A stretch of DNA of 64,000 bases, taken from contig AP017424.1 in the NCBI GenBank assembly GCA_002355495.1, positions 2,666,001-2,730,000 of the forward strand, written 5' to 3'. This DNA comes from Streptomyces laurentii. Lineage in GTDB: Bacteria > Actinomycetota > Actinomycetes > Streptomycetales > Streptomycetaceae. Under the pieces are notes generated by a model. The model saw only the letters and a list, made by a program, of their open reading frames with translations. It was not told where the DNA came from and made no database searches. The position numbers were made by a program, and so were the translations under genes. Below are positions 37,647 to 46,762 of this stretch, piece by piece (within the stretch, counting starts at the first letter, position 1; each line of letters starts with the position of its first letter).

Positions 37647-38758
37647 ATGATCTCCCCTGCCCCCGCCTCCTCCCCCGCCACCCCGTCGTCGCCGCTCCGC
37701 GTCGGGCTCGTCGGCTACGGCCTCGCCGGCTCCGTCTTCCACGCCCCGCTGATCGCCGCCTCCCCCGACCTCGTCCTGGACACGGTCAGCACCGGCAACC
37801 CCGAGCGCGCGGAGCGGGCCCGTGCCGCGCACCCCGGCGTCCGGGTCGCGGGCTCGGCCGACGAGGTCCTCGCGCGGGCCGGCGAACTCGACCTGGTCGT
37901 GGTCGCCTCGCCCAACAAGACCCATGTCCCGGTCGCCACCGCCGCCCTGGAGGCGGGCCTGCCGGTCGTCGTCGACAAGCCGCTCGCCGCCACCGCCGCC
38001 GAGGCGCGCGCGCTCGCCGCCCTCGCCGAGGACCGCGGGCTGCTGCTCTCGGTCTTCCAGAACCGCCGCTGGGACAACGACTTCCTCACGCTCCGCGCGC
38101 TGATCGCCGAGGGCGCGCTGGGCGAGGTGCAGCGCTTCGAGTCCCGGTTCGAGCGCTGGCGGCCGCAGCCGAAGGGCGGCTGGCGCGAGTCCGGCGACCC
38201 GGCGGAGATCGGCGGGCTGCTGTACGACCTCGGCAGCCATGTCGTCGACCAGGCGCTGGTCCTGTTCGGCCCGGTCGTCCGCGTGTACGCCGAGTCCGAC
38301 GTGCGCCGCCCCGGCGCCGAGGCCGACGACGACACGTTCCTCGCGCTGACCCACGCGAACGGCGTCCGGTCCCACCTGTGGGTGAGCGCCACCACCGCCC
38401 AGCTCGGGCCGAGGTTCCGGGTGCTGGGGCAGGAGGCCGGGTTCGTGAAGTACGGGCTCGACCCGCAGGAGGCCGCGCTCCGCGAGGGCCGGCGCCCTGG
38501 CGCCGGCGGCGGCCGCGGGTGGGGCTTCGAACCGGGGGGCTGTGGGGCCGGATCGGCTCCGGCGAGTCCCCGCTGACCGGCGGCGGCACCCCGGTCCGGA
38601 CCCTGCCGGGCGACTACCCCGCCTTCTACGCGGCCGTCGCCGCCGCCCTGCGCGGCACCGGCCCGAACCCGGTGCCGGCCGCCGAGGCCGCCGCCGCGCT
38701 CGCTGTCCTGGAGGCGGCCCGGCGGTCGGCCCGCGAGGGCGTCACGGTCACGCTGTGA
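37647..38758 (+). pseudogene. Gfo/Idh/MocA-family oxidoreductase, one apparent frameshift
   Basis: This is a ~370-residue NAD(P)-dependent sugar or inositol dehydrogenase. The N-terminal Rossmann motif is VGLVGYGLAGSVFHAPLIAAS. The motif VVASPNKTHVPVATAALEAGLPVVVDKPLA contains the catalytic-dyad Lys in DKP, and GGLLYDLGSHVVDQAL holds the second conserved block. After GWGFEPGG the frame turns to CGAGSAPASPR and stops at 38576, whereas the next frame reads LWGRIGSGESPLTGGG through to a normal end (ARRSAREGVTVTL) at 38758. One extra G in the G6 run at 38534-38539 restores the gene. Start ATG 37647; GTG 37638 is an alternative. The substrate is unknown. Confidence 0.85.
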
Positions 38759-38814
38759 CGCCCTCGGGGTGACCTCGGTTCGGCCTCGGAGCGAGCGGCC
38801 GGGGCCGGGGCCGG

Positions 38815-40235
38815 TCAGCTCATCCGGCGGCGGCGCCGGGTGAGCGCCACCAGGACACCGCCGGCGAGGGCGAGCCCGGTGGCCGTCGCGCCCATCACGA
38901 TCTTTCCGGTCATCGACCCGGCGCCCGTGTCCGGCAGGTGACCGTCCGGCGCGGGGTGCGCGCGTACGCCGTACCCGCTGCCGTATCCGCCACCGGAGCC
39001 GTACCCACCGCCCGAGCCACCCGGGTGCGTGGGGGTCGGGGTCGGTGTCGGGGTGGGAGTCGGCGTCGGAGTCGGTGTCGGGTGGGAGTCGGCGTGGGGG
39101 TCGGGGTGGGAGTCGGCGTGGGGGTCGGGGTGGGAGTCGGCGTGGGGGTCGGGGTCGGCGTCGGCTCGACCGCGCAGGACGGCAGATCACCGTTGAAGGG
39201 GTACGCGTGCATTTCCTGTCCGCCGCCCCCGCTCGCCGCCGAGGTGTGGACGAACGAACCGCTGGTGTAGAAGCGCCCGTTCATGCCGGGCATCGTCACC
39301 GTCGACGTGCCGGCCGGGTTGCCGACGAGCACGCTGCCGTCGAACTGCGCGCCACCTTCGAAGATCACGTCCGTCGCGTCCGGGAAGTTCCACAGCACCC
39401 GCTCGCGCAGCCCGTCCGGAAGCCCGTTGACGTAGGAGTCGATGGTCCGGCTCGGCCCGCCGGTGACGTTGACGAGCACGGTCGCGTCGGCCGGGATGCC
39501 GGTGAAGCTCAGCCCCTGCGAGCCGCCGCTCGCCGACTCCATGTCGAAGTCGACGTTGAAGACCTGGAGGGCGGAGTGGCCGTCGCCGGTGAAGGCCGTC
39601 TCGTAACCGAGGTTCACGGCGGTACCGGTCGCGGTGCGCGGTGCCCCGTTCTCGTAGGCGTAGCAGAGGCTGGCGGCGGTGAGTTCCCCGCGCAGGGCCC
39701 GGTACCGGTCCGCCGCGGTCGGGTCCTCGACGGCCGAGGGCTGGACGGTGCCGCTGAGCACGCCCCCGTACCGTACCTCTCCGAAGGCCCCGTCCTCTTC
39801 GGCGAGCAGGCGCTGGCCAGGGGCGATGGTGATGTCATTGCCGGTGGTGAGGTAGTCGGTGCCGTTGTCGGGCGGGACGCGCGAACCGGCGCCCACGACA
39901 CCGACGTTGTAGACCTGCGAGCCCCCGGCCCGCTTGTTCATGTCGAAGTCACCGAGGACCACGACCTTGCCCTCGGCCTCCGCCGCCGCCTGGCGGACGA
40001 GGAAGTCGTCGCCCACGAAGATGTTGATGTTGTTGTCACGGCCGGCGAGGGGGCCGTTGTTGACCTCGGGGAACGGGCTGGGGCAACTGCCCGGCAGGCA
40101 GGGGCCGAGACCGCCGGGAAGCGGGTCGGCGAGGGCCTGGGTGGCGAGAGGGCCCACGAGTGCGGCGACGGCGGCCGCCGCGGCAGCCGTCGTCGCCACT
40201 CCTCGACGGCGTCGCCGTGTTACATGTGCGTGCAT
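38815..40235 (-). CDS. Choice-of-anchor A surface protein with LPDTG sorting signal, one apparent frameshift
   Basis: This is a ~473-residue wall-anchored protein. A signal peptide ([19 protein letters not shown]) precedes the choice-of-anchor A domain ([31 protein letters not shown], with [29 protein letters not shown]). A TPTPTP stalk, a Gly/Tyr linker and then LPDTG with a helix ([17 protein letters not shown]) and RRRRR tail end it. The upstream frame goes into [14 protein letters not shown] in the stalk and would end at 38910. One C restored at 39080-39082 (plus-strand GGG) joins it to the LPDTG frame, which stops at 38815. The start is ATG 40235. A sortase (class E at 46.8 kb or F at 22.3 kb) would attach it. 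Confidence 0.85.
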
Positions 40236-40464
40236 ATGCGGCAATACGCAGACTTTGACGCTCCGACAGGACGCCGACGCGCGGGAAGAGCACAACGTCG
40301 CCGTAAAAAATCGTATGGAGAGACAAGAATCCCGGGTGTGGCGAGGATGCCGGACTCCCGGGGAAAGGCCGCGGGGCCGGGACGAGTCGGCTTCGGCCGC
40401 GCGGCCACTCACCCGAGGACGGCCCCCGGGACGGCCCCGAGGACCGCTCCGAGAGCGGCCCCGG

Positions 40465-41322
40465 CTACGCGCTCTTCAGCTCCTGCCGCTGCCGCCCCAG
40501 CCCCTCGATCTCCAGCTCGACGACGTCACCGGGCCGCAGGTACGGCTTGGGCTCCGGCTGCCCGAGGGCGACACCCGCCGGCGTACCGGTGTTGACGATG
40601 TCGCCGGGGTGCAGCGTCATGAAGTGGCTGACGTACCGGATCACCTGGGCGACCGGGAAGATCTGGTCGGCGGTGTGGCCGTCCTGCCGGAGTTCGCCGT
40701 TGACCCACAGCCGCAGCGAGAGGTCCTGCGGGTCGGGGACCTCGTCGGCGGTGACGAGCCACGGCCCGAGCGGGTTGAAGGTCTCGCAGTTCTTGCCCTT
40801 GTCCCAGGTGCCGCCGTGTTCGATCTGGAACGCGCGCTCGGAGACGTCGTGGGCGATCGTGTACCCGGCGATGTGCGCGCGGGCCTCCTCGTCGGTCTCC
40901 AGGTAGCGGGCGGTGCGGCCGATGACGACGGCGAGTTCGACCTCCCAGTCCGTCTTCTCCGCGCCGCGCGGCACGAGCACGGTGTCCTCCGGGCCGACGA
41001 CGGTGTCGGCGGCCTTGAGGAAGAGGACGGGTTCGGCGGGCGAGGCGGCGCCCGTCTCGGCCGCGTGGGCGTGGTAGTTCAGGCCGACGCACACGACCTT
41101 GCCGATCCGGCCGACCGGCGGGCCGGTGCGCAGCCCGGCCGGGTCGAGCGCGGGCAACACCCCGGCGCCGAGCGCGGCGCGGATCCGTTCGAGCGCGGAG
41201 CCGTCGGAGAGGAGCCGGCCGTCGATGTCGTCGACCAGCGCGGACAGGTCGCGCAGCGTCCCGTCCTGGTCGAGGAGGGCGGGCCGTTCGGCGCCCGCCG
41301 GACCGACGCGCAGCAGCTTCAT
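40465..41322 (-). CDS. Fumarylacetoacetate hydrolase family protein
   Basis: This 285-residue FAH-fold enzyme has [21 protein letters not shown], then [20 protein letters not shown] (metal-binding Glu residues), [35 protein letters not shown] and a C-terminal [16 protein letters not shown]. These are typical of 2-keto-acid-cleaving or decarboxylating members such as acylpyruvases, acting on aromatic or sugar-derived acids. GGGAGAAGACC precedes ATG 41322. It is monocistronic. A perfect 20-bp palindrome lies 74 bp upstream and may be an operator. Confidence 0.92.
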   Translation of the reverse strand: MKLLRVGPAGAERPALLDQDGTLRDLSALVDDIDGRLLSDGSALERIRAALGAGVLPALDPAGLRTGPPVGRIGKVVCVGLNYHAHAAETGAASPAEPVLFLKAADTVVGPEDTVLVPRGAEKTDWEVELAVVIGRTARYLETDEEARAHIAGYTIAHDVSERAFQIEHGGTWDKGKNCETFNPLGPWLVTADEVPDPQDLSLRLWVNGELRQDGHTADQIFPVAQVIRYVSHFMTLHPGDIVNTGTPAGVALGQPEPKPYLRPGDVVELEIEGLGRQRQELKSA

Positions 41323-41395
41323 GGTCTTCTCCCTCTGGTCGGACGGCCCGCGGGAGCGGACCGCCTGGCACCCCGGCCGATGGAGTGCGGCCATC

Positions 41396-41415
41396 GGAGG
41401 ATCGATCGATCCTCC
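41396..41415. promoter_or_regulatory. Perfect 20-bp palindrome upstream of the FAH gene
   Basis: GGAGGATCGATCGATCCTCC is fully self-complementary and lies 74 bp before the FAH start. It is a good operator candidate for an unknown regulator. Confidence 0.6.
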
Positions 41416-41494
41416 ACCGGGATCGGGATGCTCTGCAAGACCCCGCCCACCCTCTGGACCCTTACGCGACAGCCGTGTGCACGTTCGGAACAGC

Positions 41495-41555
41495 CCGTAC
41501 GGCACACCCCGTACGGCACACCCCGTAGGGGCGGCTCGTAGGGACGGCTCGTACA
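41495..41555. repeat. Short tandem repeats of CCGTACGGCACACC
   Basis: Two exact 14-nt units (41495-41522) are followed by decayed 13-nt copies built on GTAGGGRCGGCTC. They lie at the 3' end of the YidC paralogue gene, in the FAH promoter gap. Confidence 0.7.
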
Positions 41556-41574
41556 GACCCCGTACGGGCCGGCG

Positions 41575-42321
41575 TCACGCGCCCACGGCCGGCGAGGCGA
41601 GCGCCGCGGCGGGCATGTCCCGGTACAGGAAGGCCCTCTCGACGGCCGTCCAGACCGTGCTGGTGACGACGTAGAGCGCGGCCGCGAGCGGTACCACGGC
41701 GACGGTGATCAGGGTCGCGAAGGACAGCAGCGGCAGGTGGCGGGTGAGCGCCATGACGGCCCCGGCGCCGGGCTGGTCCGTGTCCACCGTCGCGGGCGCG
41801 GCGGCCTGCTGCCGCCGGGTGCGCACGAAGGTGTACGTGGCGGTGACGGCGACGATCACGAAGAGCGCGAGGTAGGTGAGACCGGCCGGGCCGAACGGTC
41901 CCGCCTGCCCGAAGGCGTCGGCGGCGCGGCCGACGAGCGGGGCGCCGAACAGGTCGTGGCCGGCCATCCGGCCGCTGGAGAACAGGTGGTACATCAGGAA
42001 GAACGCGGGCGCCTGGAGCAGGCTCGGCAGGCAGCCCGCGAGGGGCGAGACCTTCTCCTTGGCGTGCAGTTCCATGACCGCCTTCTGCAGCCGCTCGGGG
42101 TTCTTCGCGTGCTTCTTGCGCAGCGCGGCGAGCTGCGGGGCGAGCCGGGCCCGGGCCTTCTGGCCGCGGGCGGCGGCCCGCGAGAGGGGGTGGACCGCGA
42201 GCCGTACCGCCATCGTGAACAGGACGATGGCGGCGGCCGTCGAGGCGCCGGCGAACAGCGGGGTGAGCAGGTCGGCGCAGCGTTCGATCAGGGCGGCGAA
42301 GGCGTCGAAGAACAGGGACAT
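41575..42321 (-). CDS. yidC: YidC/Oxa1-family membrane protein insertase (accessory paralogue)
   Basis: This 248-residue protein has about five membrane helices. The hydrophilic-groove Arg lies in FTMAVRLAVHPLSRAAARGQ. A cytoplasmic hairpin (AALRKKHAKNPERLQKAVMELHAKEKVSPLAGCLPSLLQAP) is the defining YidC block. It would insert or fold membrane proteins. Streptomyces usually also has a housekeeping YidC next to rpmH and rnpA, so this one, far from such genes, is probably a paralogue. It is followed by a small two-helix protein gene 174 bp upstream in the same direction, which may work with it. Confidence 0.9.
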   Translation of the reverse strand: MSLFFDAFAALIERCADLLTPLFAGASTAAAIVLFTMAVRLAVHPLSRAAARGQKARARLAPQLAALRKKHAKNPERLQKAVMELHAKEKVSPLAGCLPSLLQAPAFFLMYHLFSSGRMAGHDLFGAPLVGRAADAFGQAGPFGPAGLTYLALFVIVAVTATYTFVRTRRQQAAAPATVDTDQPGAGAVMALTRHLPLLSFATLITVAVVPLAAALYVVTSTVWTAVERAFLYRDMPAAALASPAVGA

Positions 42322-42495
42322 GGGAGCCCTCCGAGGGGTCTCGTCGTGCCGGAAGAGGTCAGTGATCGCGTGATCGCGTGATCTGTCGATCTCGGCAGGA
42401 CGGAACCGCGCAGGACGCCGGGGCGATGCTCGACGCGGGCACGGGGGTACGCGCCCGGAGCGGGGCGGGTACGGCGTACCGGCGTACGGGGTCCT

Positions 42496-42813
42496 TTACG
42501 CGGCCGTCGGAAGGCAGCGGCCGGGCGCCCTGGGCCTGCGGCGGCCCCGGGCATCGGGGTCGCGCTGCGGCAGGAAGGCGGTACGCCGGGCGCGGTCGCG
42601 CAGGGCGGTACGGACCCGGGTCGGCGGTACGGGCAGGGCCGCGCGGGCCCCGCCGATCAGCGCGCAGACGGCGGAGGCCGCCGCGAGCGCGAAGGCGGCG
42701 GACAGGGTCACGCCACCGCCGGCGCCGTCGGCGAAGAGCGGTACGAGCAGGTCGGCGAGGGCGAGGAGGAAGAAGACCGGCGCGAGAACGCGCAGCAGAT
42801 ACCCGCGGGGCAT
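42496..42813 (-). CDS. Small two-helix membrane protein (DUF6412-like)
   Basis: This 105-residue protein starts at ATG 42813 with a strong AAAGGAGGA site. Two membrane helices are visible: LLRVLAPVFFLLALADLLVPLF and TLSAAFALAAASAVCALIGGA. A basic C-terminal tail (RTALRDRARRTAFLPQRDPDARGRRRPRAPG) follows. The layout and the neighbouring yidC match proteins annotated DUF6412 in streptomycetes, from memory. No function is known. Confidence 0.75.
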   Translation of the reverse strand: MPRGYLLRVLAPVFFLLALADLLVPLFADGAGGGVTLSAAFALAAASAVCALIGGARAALPVPPTRVRTALRDRARRTAFLPQRDPDARGRRRPRAPGRCLPTAA

Positions 42814-42916
42814 ACCGTCTCCTCCTTTCACCGTCGGCTGTCCGTGTCGGCGGACCGCCATCCGTTCCCTCGTCCGCCTGTGCGGACTCTTCCGGCTGTA
42901 CGGACTCTTCCGACCG

Positions 42917-43456
42917 TTATACCGGATCGCCGTCCAGGGGGACGAGGAGCCGACGGGGCCGCAGCAACGCGCGGCTGACCGGATCGGCCGGATCCGGATC
43001 GAGTCCGGGGCCGGGCCGCATCTCGACATCGGCCGGGGGTACGACGGCCCGGCAGGCCGGGCACTCGCCGTACGGCCCCAGCTCGGTGCCGCAGTCGGTG
43101 TGATGGAAGAGACGCATGGGAGGCGCGGTCGGTTCACCGGGCGGGCCCCCGCGTCCCCACAGGCCGAGCGAGCGGATCACGGGCCACAGCGCGAGGCCGC
43201 GCTCGGTGAGCACGTACTCGTCGCGCGGCGGGGACTCCTGGTAGCGCCGCTTGTCGAGGACCCCGTCCTCGACGAGGGACTGGAGGCGGGCGGCGAGGAC
43301 GGCGCGGGGGGCGCCGAGGTGGACGAGGAAGTCGTTGTAGCGCCGTACGCCGTAGAAGGCGTCGCGCACGACGAGGAGGGTCCAGCGCTCGCCGATCACT
43401 TCGAGGGCGCGGGCGATGGAGCACTGCTGGGTCGCGTAGTCCTTGCCGAGAGCCAT
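42917..43456 (-). CDS. HxlR-family transcriptional regulator with C-terminal zinc-ribbon-like tail
   Basis: This 179-residue regulator has the HxlR core CSIARALEVIGERWTLLVVRDAFYGVRRYNDFLVHLGAPRAVLAARLQSLVEDGVL with the family's conserved Cys near residue 12. A wing (PPRDEYVLTERGLALWPVI) follows. The tail has CGTELGPYGECPACRAVV, two Cys pairs that could bind zinc, an addition to the usual ~110-residue form. It is divergent from an MFS exporter gene, with two GTTCA..TGAAC palindromes between them, so it probably represses the exporter in response to a redox-active compound or drug. Confidence 0.9.
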   Translation of the reverse strand: MALGKDYATQQCSIARALEVIGERWTLLVVRDAFYGVRRYNDFLVHLGAPRAVLAARLQSLVEDGVLDKRRYQESPPRDEYVLTERGLALWPVIRSLGLWGRGGPPGEPTAPPMRLFHHTDCGTELGPYGECPACRAVVPPADVEMRPGPGLDPDPADPVSRALLRPRRLLVPLDGDPV

Positions 43457-43477
43457 GGGACCGAGTGTACCCGGGTG

Positions 43478-43540
43478 GGTTCAATCATTGAACCTTGACT
43501 GCTACGGTGGGGCCCACGCTCAAGGTTCAGTGAACGAACC
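43478..43540. promoter_or_regulatory. Twin palindromic operators, HxlR / MFS gap
   Basis: GTTCAATCATTGAAC (core of 43478-43494) and GTTCAGTGAAC (in 43524-43540) share the GTTCA/TGAAC arms. They lie about 45 bp apart in the gap between the two divergent genes. Confidence 0.75.
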
Positions 43541-43561
43541 TACGGAAGCCGAGGTCCCGCC

Positions 43562-45055
43562 ATGCCCCCGCACGCTCCCGCCGACACCGACGCCCGGACC
43601 GGCGACCCCGCCGCCCCGCGCGCGTACCGTCGCCGCTCAGGGGAGCCGCGCCCGGCGCCCGCCCCCCGGTCCTCCCGCCCGTCCGCCGGCGCTTCCGCTC
43701 CCCCTTCCCGCACGTCCCGCACGTCCCGCTCTTCCCGCTCTTCCCGCCCCGGCGCCACTTTGGCCGTCACCAGCGCCGCCACCGCGCTCACGCTGATGAA
43801 CTACACGGCCCCGATGCTCACCCTGCCGTCCATGAGCCGCGCCTTCGGCACCCCCGCCTCCCTCCAGGCCTGGCTGCTCAACGGCACCCCGCTCGGCCTC
43901 GCCGTCCTGCTCCTGGTGGCCGGCAGCCTCGCCGACGACCACGGCCGGCGCCGGGTCTTCCTTCTCGGCACCCTCGCCCTCGGCCTCACCACCGGCCTCG
44001 GCGCCTTCGCCTCCTCCACGCTCACCTTCGTCCTCGCGCGCGTGGCGCAAGGCGCGGCGAGCGCCGCCGTGCTCGCCGCCAGCCTCGGCCTGCTCGCCCA
44101 CGCGTACCCGGCGGGCGTGGACCGGATACGGGCGACCGGGGTGTGGGGCGCGTTCGTCAGCGCGGGCATCGCGCTCGGCCCGCTGCTCGCGGGCAGCCTG
44201 AGCCTGGCCGACTGGCGGCTGACGTACGAGGCGCTGGCCGTGGCCACCCTCGTGGCCGCCGCGCTCGGCACCCGTACCCTCACCGAGTCCCGCGCCCCGC
44301 GCGACGGCCGCCCGGACATCGCGGGCGCGCTCACCCTCGGCCTCGCGCTCGCCGCCCTGCTCACCGCGCTCACCCTGGGCCGGGACGGCTGGCTGCGCCC
44401 GAGCGTGGGGCTGCTGCTGCTCGCGGCGGTGGTGCTGGCGGCGGTGTTCGCGGGCGTCGAGCGGCGCAGCCGTACGCCCATGATCGACCTGGCGCTGTTC
44501 CGGCGCCCGGCGTTCCGCGCGGCCACCGCCGGGGCGCTGTTCACCGGCCTCGCCGTGATCGGCTTCTTCAGCGTGCTGCCCGCGCTGCTCCAGAGCGGCG
44601 GCGGACTGTCGCCGCTGACCGCCGCCTGGCTGTTCCTGGCCTGGTCGGGCACGGCGTTCGTGGTGGCCCTGCAGACCCGCAGGCTCGCGGGCCGGCTGTC
44701 CGCCACGCACCAGCTCGCGCTCGGCTTCGTCCTGTCGACCGCCGGCGTCCTCGCGCTCCTCGGCACCCTGGACGACGCCTCGGTGCCGCGGCTGCTGCCG
44801 GGCCTGATCGTGGCGGGCGCGGGCAGCGGGCTGCTGAACGCCGCGCTGCCGCGCCTCGCCGTCGACTCCGTACCGCAGGCGCGGGCGGCGATGGGCTCCG
44901 GCGCCAACAACACCGCCCGCTACATAGGCTCCTCGGCCGGCGTCGCCCTCGCCCTGGCCCTGTCGACGGCCGGCGCGGACGTCGCGGCCGGCGCCTCGGC
45001 GGTCCTCGGCGTCGCGGGCGCGGTCGTCACCCTCGCGGTGGGACGGGGGCGCTGA
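43562..45055 (+). CDS. MFS drug exporter (DHA2/EmrB-like)
   Basis: This 497-residue secondary transporter has 12-14 helices. Motif A is GSLADDHGRRRVFLLG and motif C is VSAGIALGPLLAGSL. It also carries a long, basic Pro/Ser/Arg-rich N-terminus (~65 residues) that may not all be translated. It would export a drug or metabolite using protons. It is divergent from the HxlR regulator that likely controls it. The 3' end overlaps the convergent symporter gene by 29 bp. Confidence 0.9.
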   Translation: MPPHAPADTDARTGDPAAPRAYRRRSGEPRPAPAPRSSRPSAGASAPPSRTSRTSRSSRSSRPGATLAVTSAATALTLMNYTAPMLTLPSMSRAFGTPASLQAWLLNGTPLGLAVLLLVAGSLADDHGRRRVFLLGTLALGLTTGLGAFASSTLTFVLARVAQGAASAAVLAASLGLLAHAYPAGVDRIRATGVWGAFVSAGIALGPLLAGSLSLADWRLTYEALAVATLVAAALGTRTLTESRAPRDGRPDIAGALTLGLALAALLTALTLGRDGWLRPSVGLLLLAAVVLAAVFAGVERRSRTPMIDLALFRRPAFRAATAGALFTGLAVIGFFSVLPALLQSGGGLSPLTAAWLFLAWSGTAFVVALQTRRLAGRLSATHQLALGFVLSTAGVLALLGTLDDASVPRLLPGLIVAGAGSGLLNAALPRLAVDSVPQARAAMGSGANNTARYIGSSAGVALALALSTAGADVAAGASAVLGVAGAVVTLAVGRGR

Positions 45056-46565
45056 CCGCCCCCTCCTTCCCGGACTCGTCGGGCTCGTCGGGCTCGTCGG
45101 GTTCGTCCAGGTCGGCGAGCTCGACGGGCTCCTCCCCCGCGGCCCCCTGGGGCCCGTACAGGCTGACCGGGATCGCGACGGCCAGGTTCGCGGCGAGCGC
45201 GAGCAGCCCGGCGTTCACACCCCACAGCGGGTCGTGGCCGGTGAAGACCAGACCGCAGACGATCCCGACACCGACGGCGAGCCCGCTGAGCGCCCCGTAC
45301 AGCGTCATCCGCCGCCACACCAGCCCCAGCAGCAGCAACGGCACGAACTGCGCCATCCCCTCGTACGAGATAAGGGACAGCCGGACGAGGGTGTTGGGCG
45401 CGGTGTACGTGAGGATCAGCGCGAGCGTCCCGGCGACGACCACGACGACCTGCGAGATCCCCTTCTCCCGGCGCTTCAGCCGCGGCACGAGAGACAGCAC
45501 ACTGCGCCCCCACATCGTGCCGATGACCAGCATGAACACCGCCATCGGCACGATCGACGAGAGCGCGGCCGCGACCCCGACCACGCCCACCGCCCACTCG
45601 GGCAGGGCGTCGATGACCAGTTTGAACAGGGCCAGGTTCGAGTCGGCGCCGGTGAGGCCGGGGACGACGAAGAGGGCCGCCATGCCGAGCAGCATGGGGA
45701 TGAACAGCAGGATGTTGTACGCGGGCAGCCAGACGGCGTTGCGGCGCAGGGTGTCGGCGTCGCGGGCGCCCAGGTAGCCGGCGACGGTGGTCGGGAAGAT
45801 GACCACGGTGAGGGAGTTCAGGACGGTGGTGGAGGCGAACCAGCCCACCCCGTAACCGCTCGTCCGGCCGTTGTGACCGGGCAGACTCAGCCACTCCGCC
45901 TTCGCGTCGACGAGACGGTGGGCGAAGTCGCCGAGGCCGTCGAAGTAGTGCAGCGGGATGTACACGGCGAGGAAGCCCAGGGTCAGGATGACCAGCGCGT
46001 CCTTCAGGACGGACACCCAGGCGCTGCCGCGCAGGCCGCTGACCACGACGAAGGCGGTGGTGACGGCGAAGGCGAGGAAGTAGGCGAGGTCGAGGCCGAT
46101 GCCGCCGTACGAGATCGTCGACACGACCACGCCCATGCCGGTGATCTGCAGCTGGATGTACGGCAGCAGGAACACGGTCGCGAGGACGGCGACGAGCGCG
46201 CCGAGCCACGGCCGGCGGTAGCGGTGCGCGGCGATGTCGCTGATCGAGACGAGGCCGTGGCGGCGGGCGTAGCCCCACAGCATGGGGCCGACGAGATAAC
46301 CGAGGGCGTAACCGCAGGACATGTACGCGACGACGTAGAGGACGGGCGCCCCGTAGTTGTAGCCCCAGCCGGCGGCACCGAGGTAGCTGAAGCTGGTGTA
46401 CCCCTCACCGGCCATCAGCACCCAGATGAACACCGGTCCGAGCGACCGCCCGCCGACCGACCACTCGGCGAGCCCGCCGCCGCGCTCCTGGCGGCGCACC
46501 GCGAGCAGCCCGAGGACGACGGTGAGGACCATGAACCCGGCGAGGATCCAGAGCGCGGTGCTCAC
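45027..46565 (-). CDS. Sodium:solute symporter (SSS family)
   Basis: This 512-residue transporter has about 13 helices and the SSS marks SVGGRSLGPVFIWVLMAGEGYTSFSYLGAAGWGYNYGAP, GYLVGPMLWGYARRHGLVSISDIAAHRY and SSIVPMAVFMLVIGTMWGRSVL. It would carry a monocarboxylate, amino acid or similar solute with Na+. The tail is an Asp/Glu/Pro repeat (EPDEPDEPDE). GTG 46565 overlaps the DUF3311 gene stop (GTGA), the usual pairing for this class of symporter. It converges on the MFS gene with a 29-bp overlap. Confidence 0.9.
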   Translation of the reverse strand: MSTALWILAGFMVLTVVLGLLAVRRQERGGGLAEWSVGGRSLGPVFIWVLMAGEGYTSFSYLGAAGWGYNYGAPVLYVVAYMSCGYALGYLVGPMLWGYARRHGLVSISDIAAHRYRRPWLGALVAVLATVFLLPYIQLQITGMGVVVSTISYGGIGLDLAYFLAFAVTTAFVVVSGLRGSAWVSVLKDALVILTLGFLAVYIPLHYFDGLGDFAHRLVDAKAEWLSLPGHNGRTSGYGVGWFASTTVLNSLTVVIFPTTVAGYLGARDADTLRRNAVWLPAYNILLFIPMLLGMAALFVVPGLTGADSNLALFKLVIDALPEWAVGVVGVAAALSSIVPMAVFMLVIGTMWGRSVLSLVPRLKRREKGISQVVVVVAGTLALILTYTAPNTLVRLSLISYEGMAQFVPLLLLGLVWRRMTLYGALSGLAVGVGIVCGLVFTGHDPLWGVNAGLLALAANLAVAIPVSLYGPQGAAGEEPVELADLDEPDEPDEPDESGKEGAVSAPVPPRG

Positions 46566-46762
46566 GAGCGCCTCTCTTCCGCGCGCTTCCACGTCCGCTT
46601 CCGGTCACCGCGGTGGGCGAGGCCGACGGCGAGGGGCGTCAGGACGGTCGCCCCGAGCAGCCAGAAGAAGAGGAATATGCCGCGATTCACGAAGGGGAGG
46701 GCGACGACGAACAGCACGTACGGAACGAGCAGCCAGAGGAGGTGGGGCCGGCGTTTTATCAC
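46562..46762 (-). CDS. DUF3311 small membrane protein, symporter partner
   Basis: This 66-residue protein has two helices (HLLWLLVPYVLFVVALPFV and IFLFFWLLGATVLTPLAVGLA) and a basic end (HRGDRKRTWKRAEERRS). It matches DUF3311 proteins that precede solute symporters and are probably accessory subunits. Both its ends are GTGA overlaps (with the sortase stop before it and the symporter start after it), so it is tightly coupled in translation. Confidence 0.88.
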   Translation of the reverse strand: MIKRRPHLLWLLVPYVLFVVALPFVNRGIFLFFWLLGATVLTPLAVGLAHRGDRKRTWKRAEERRS

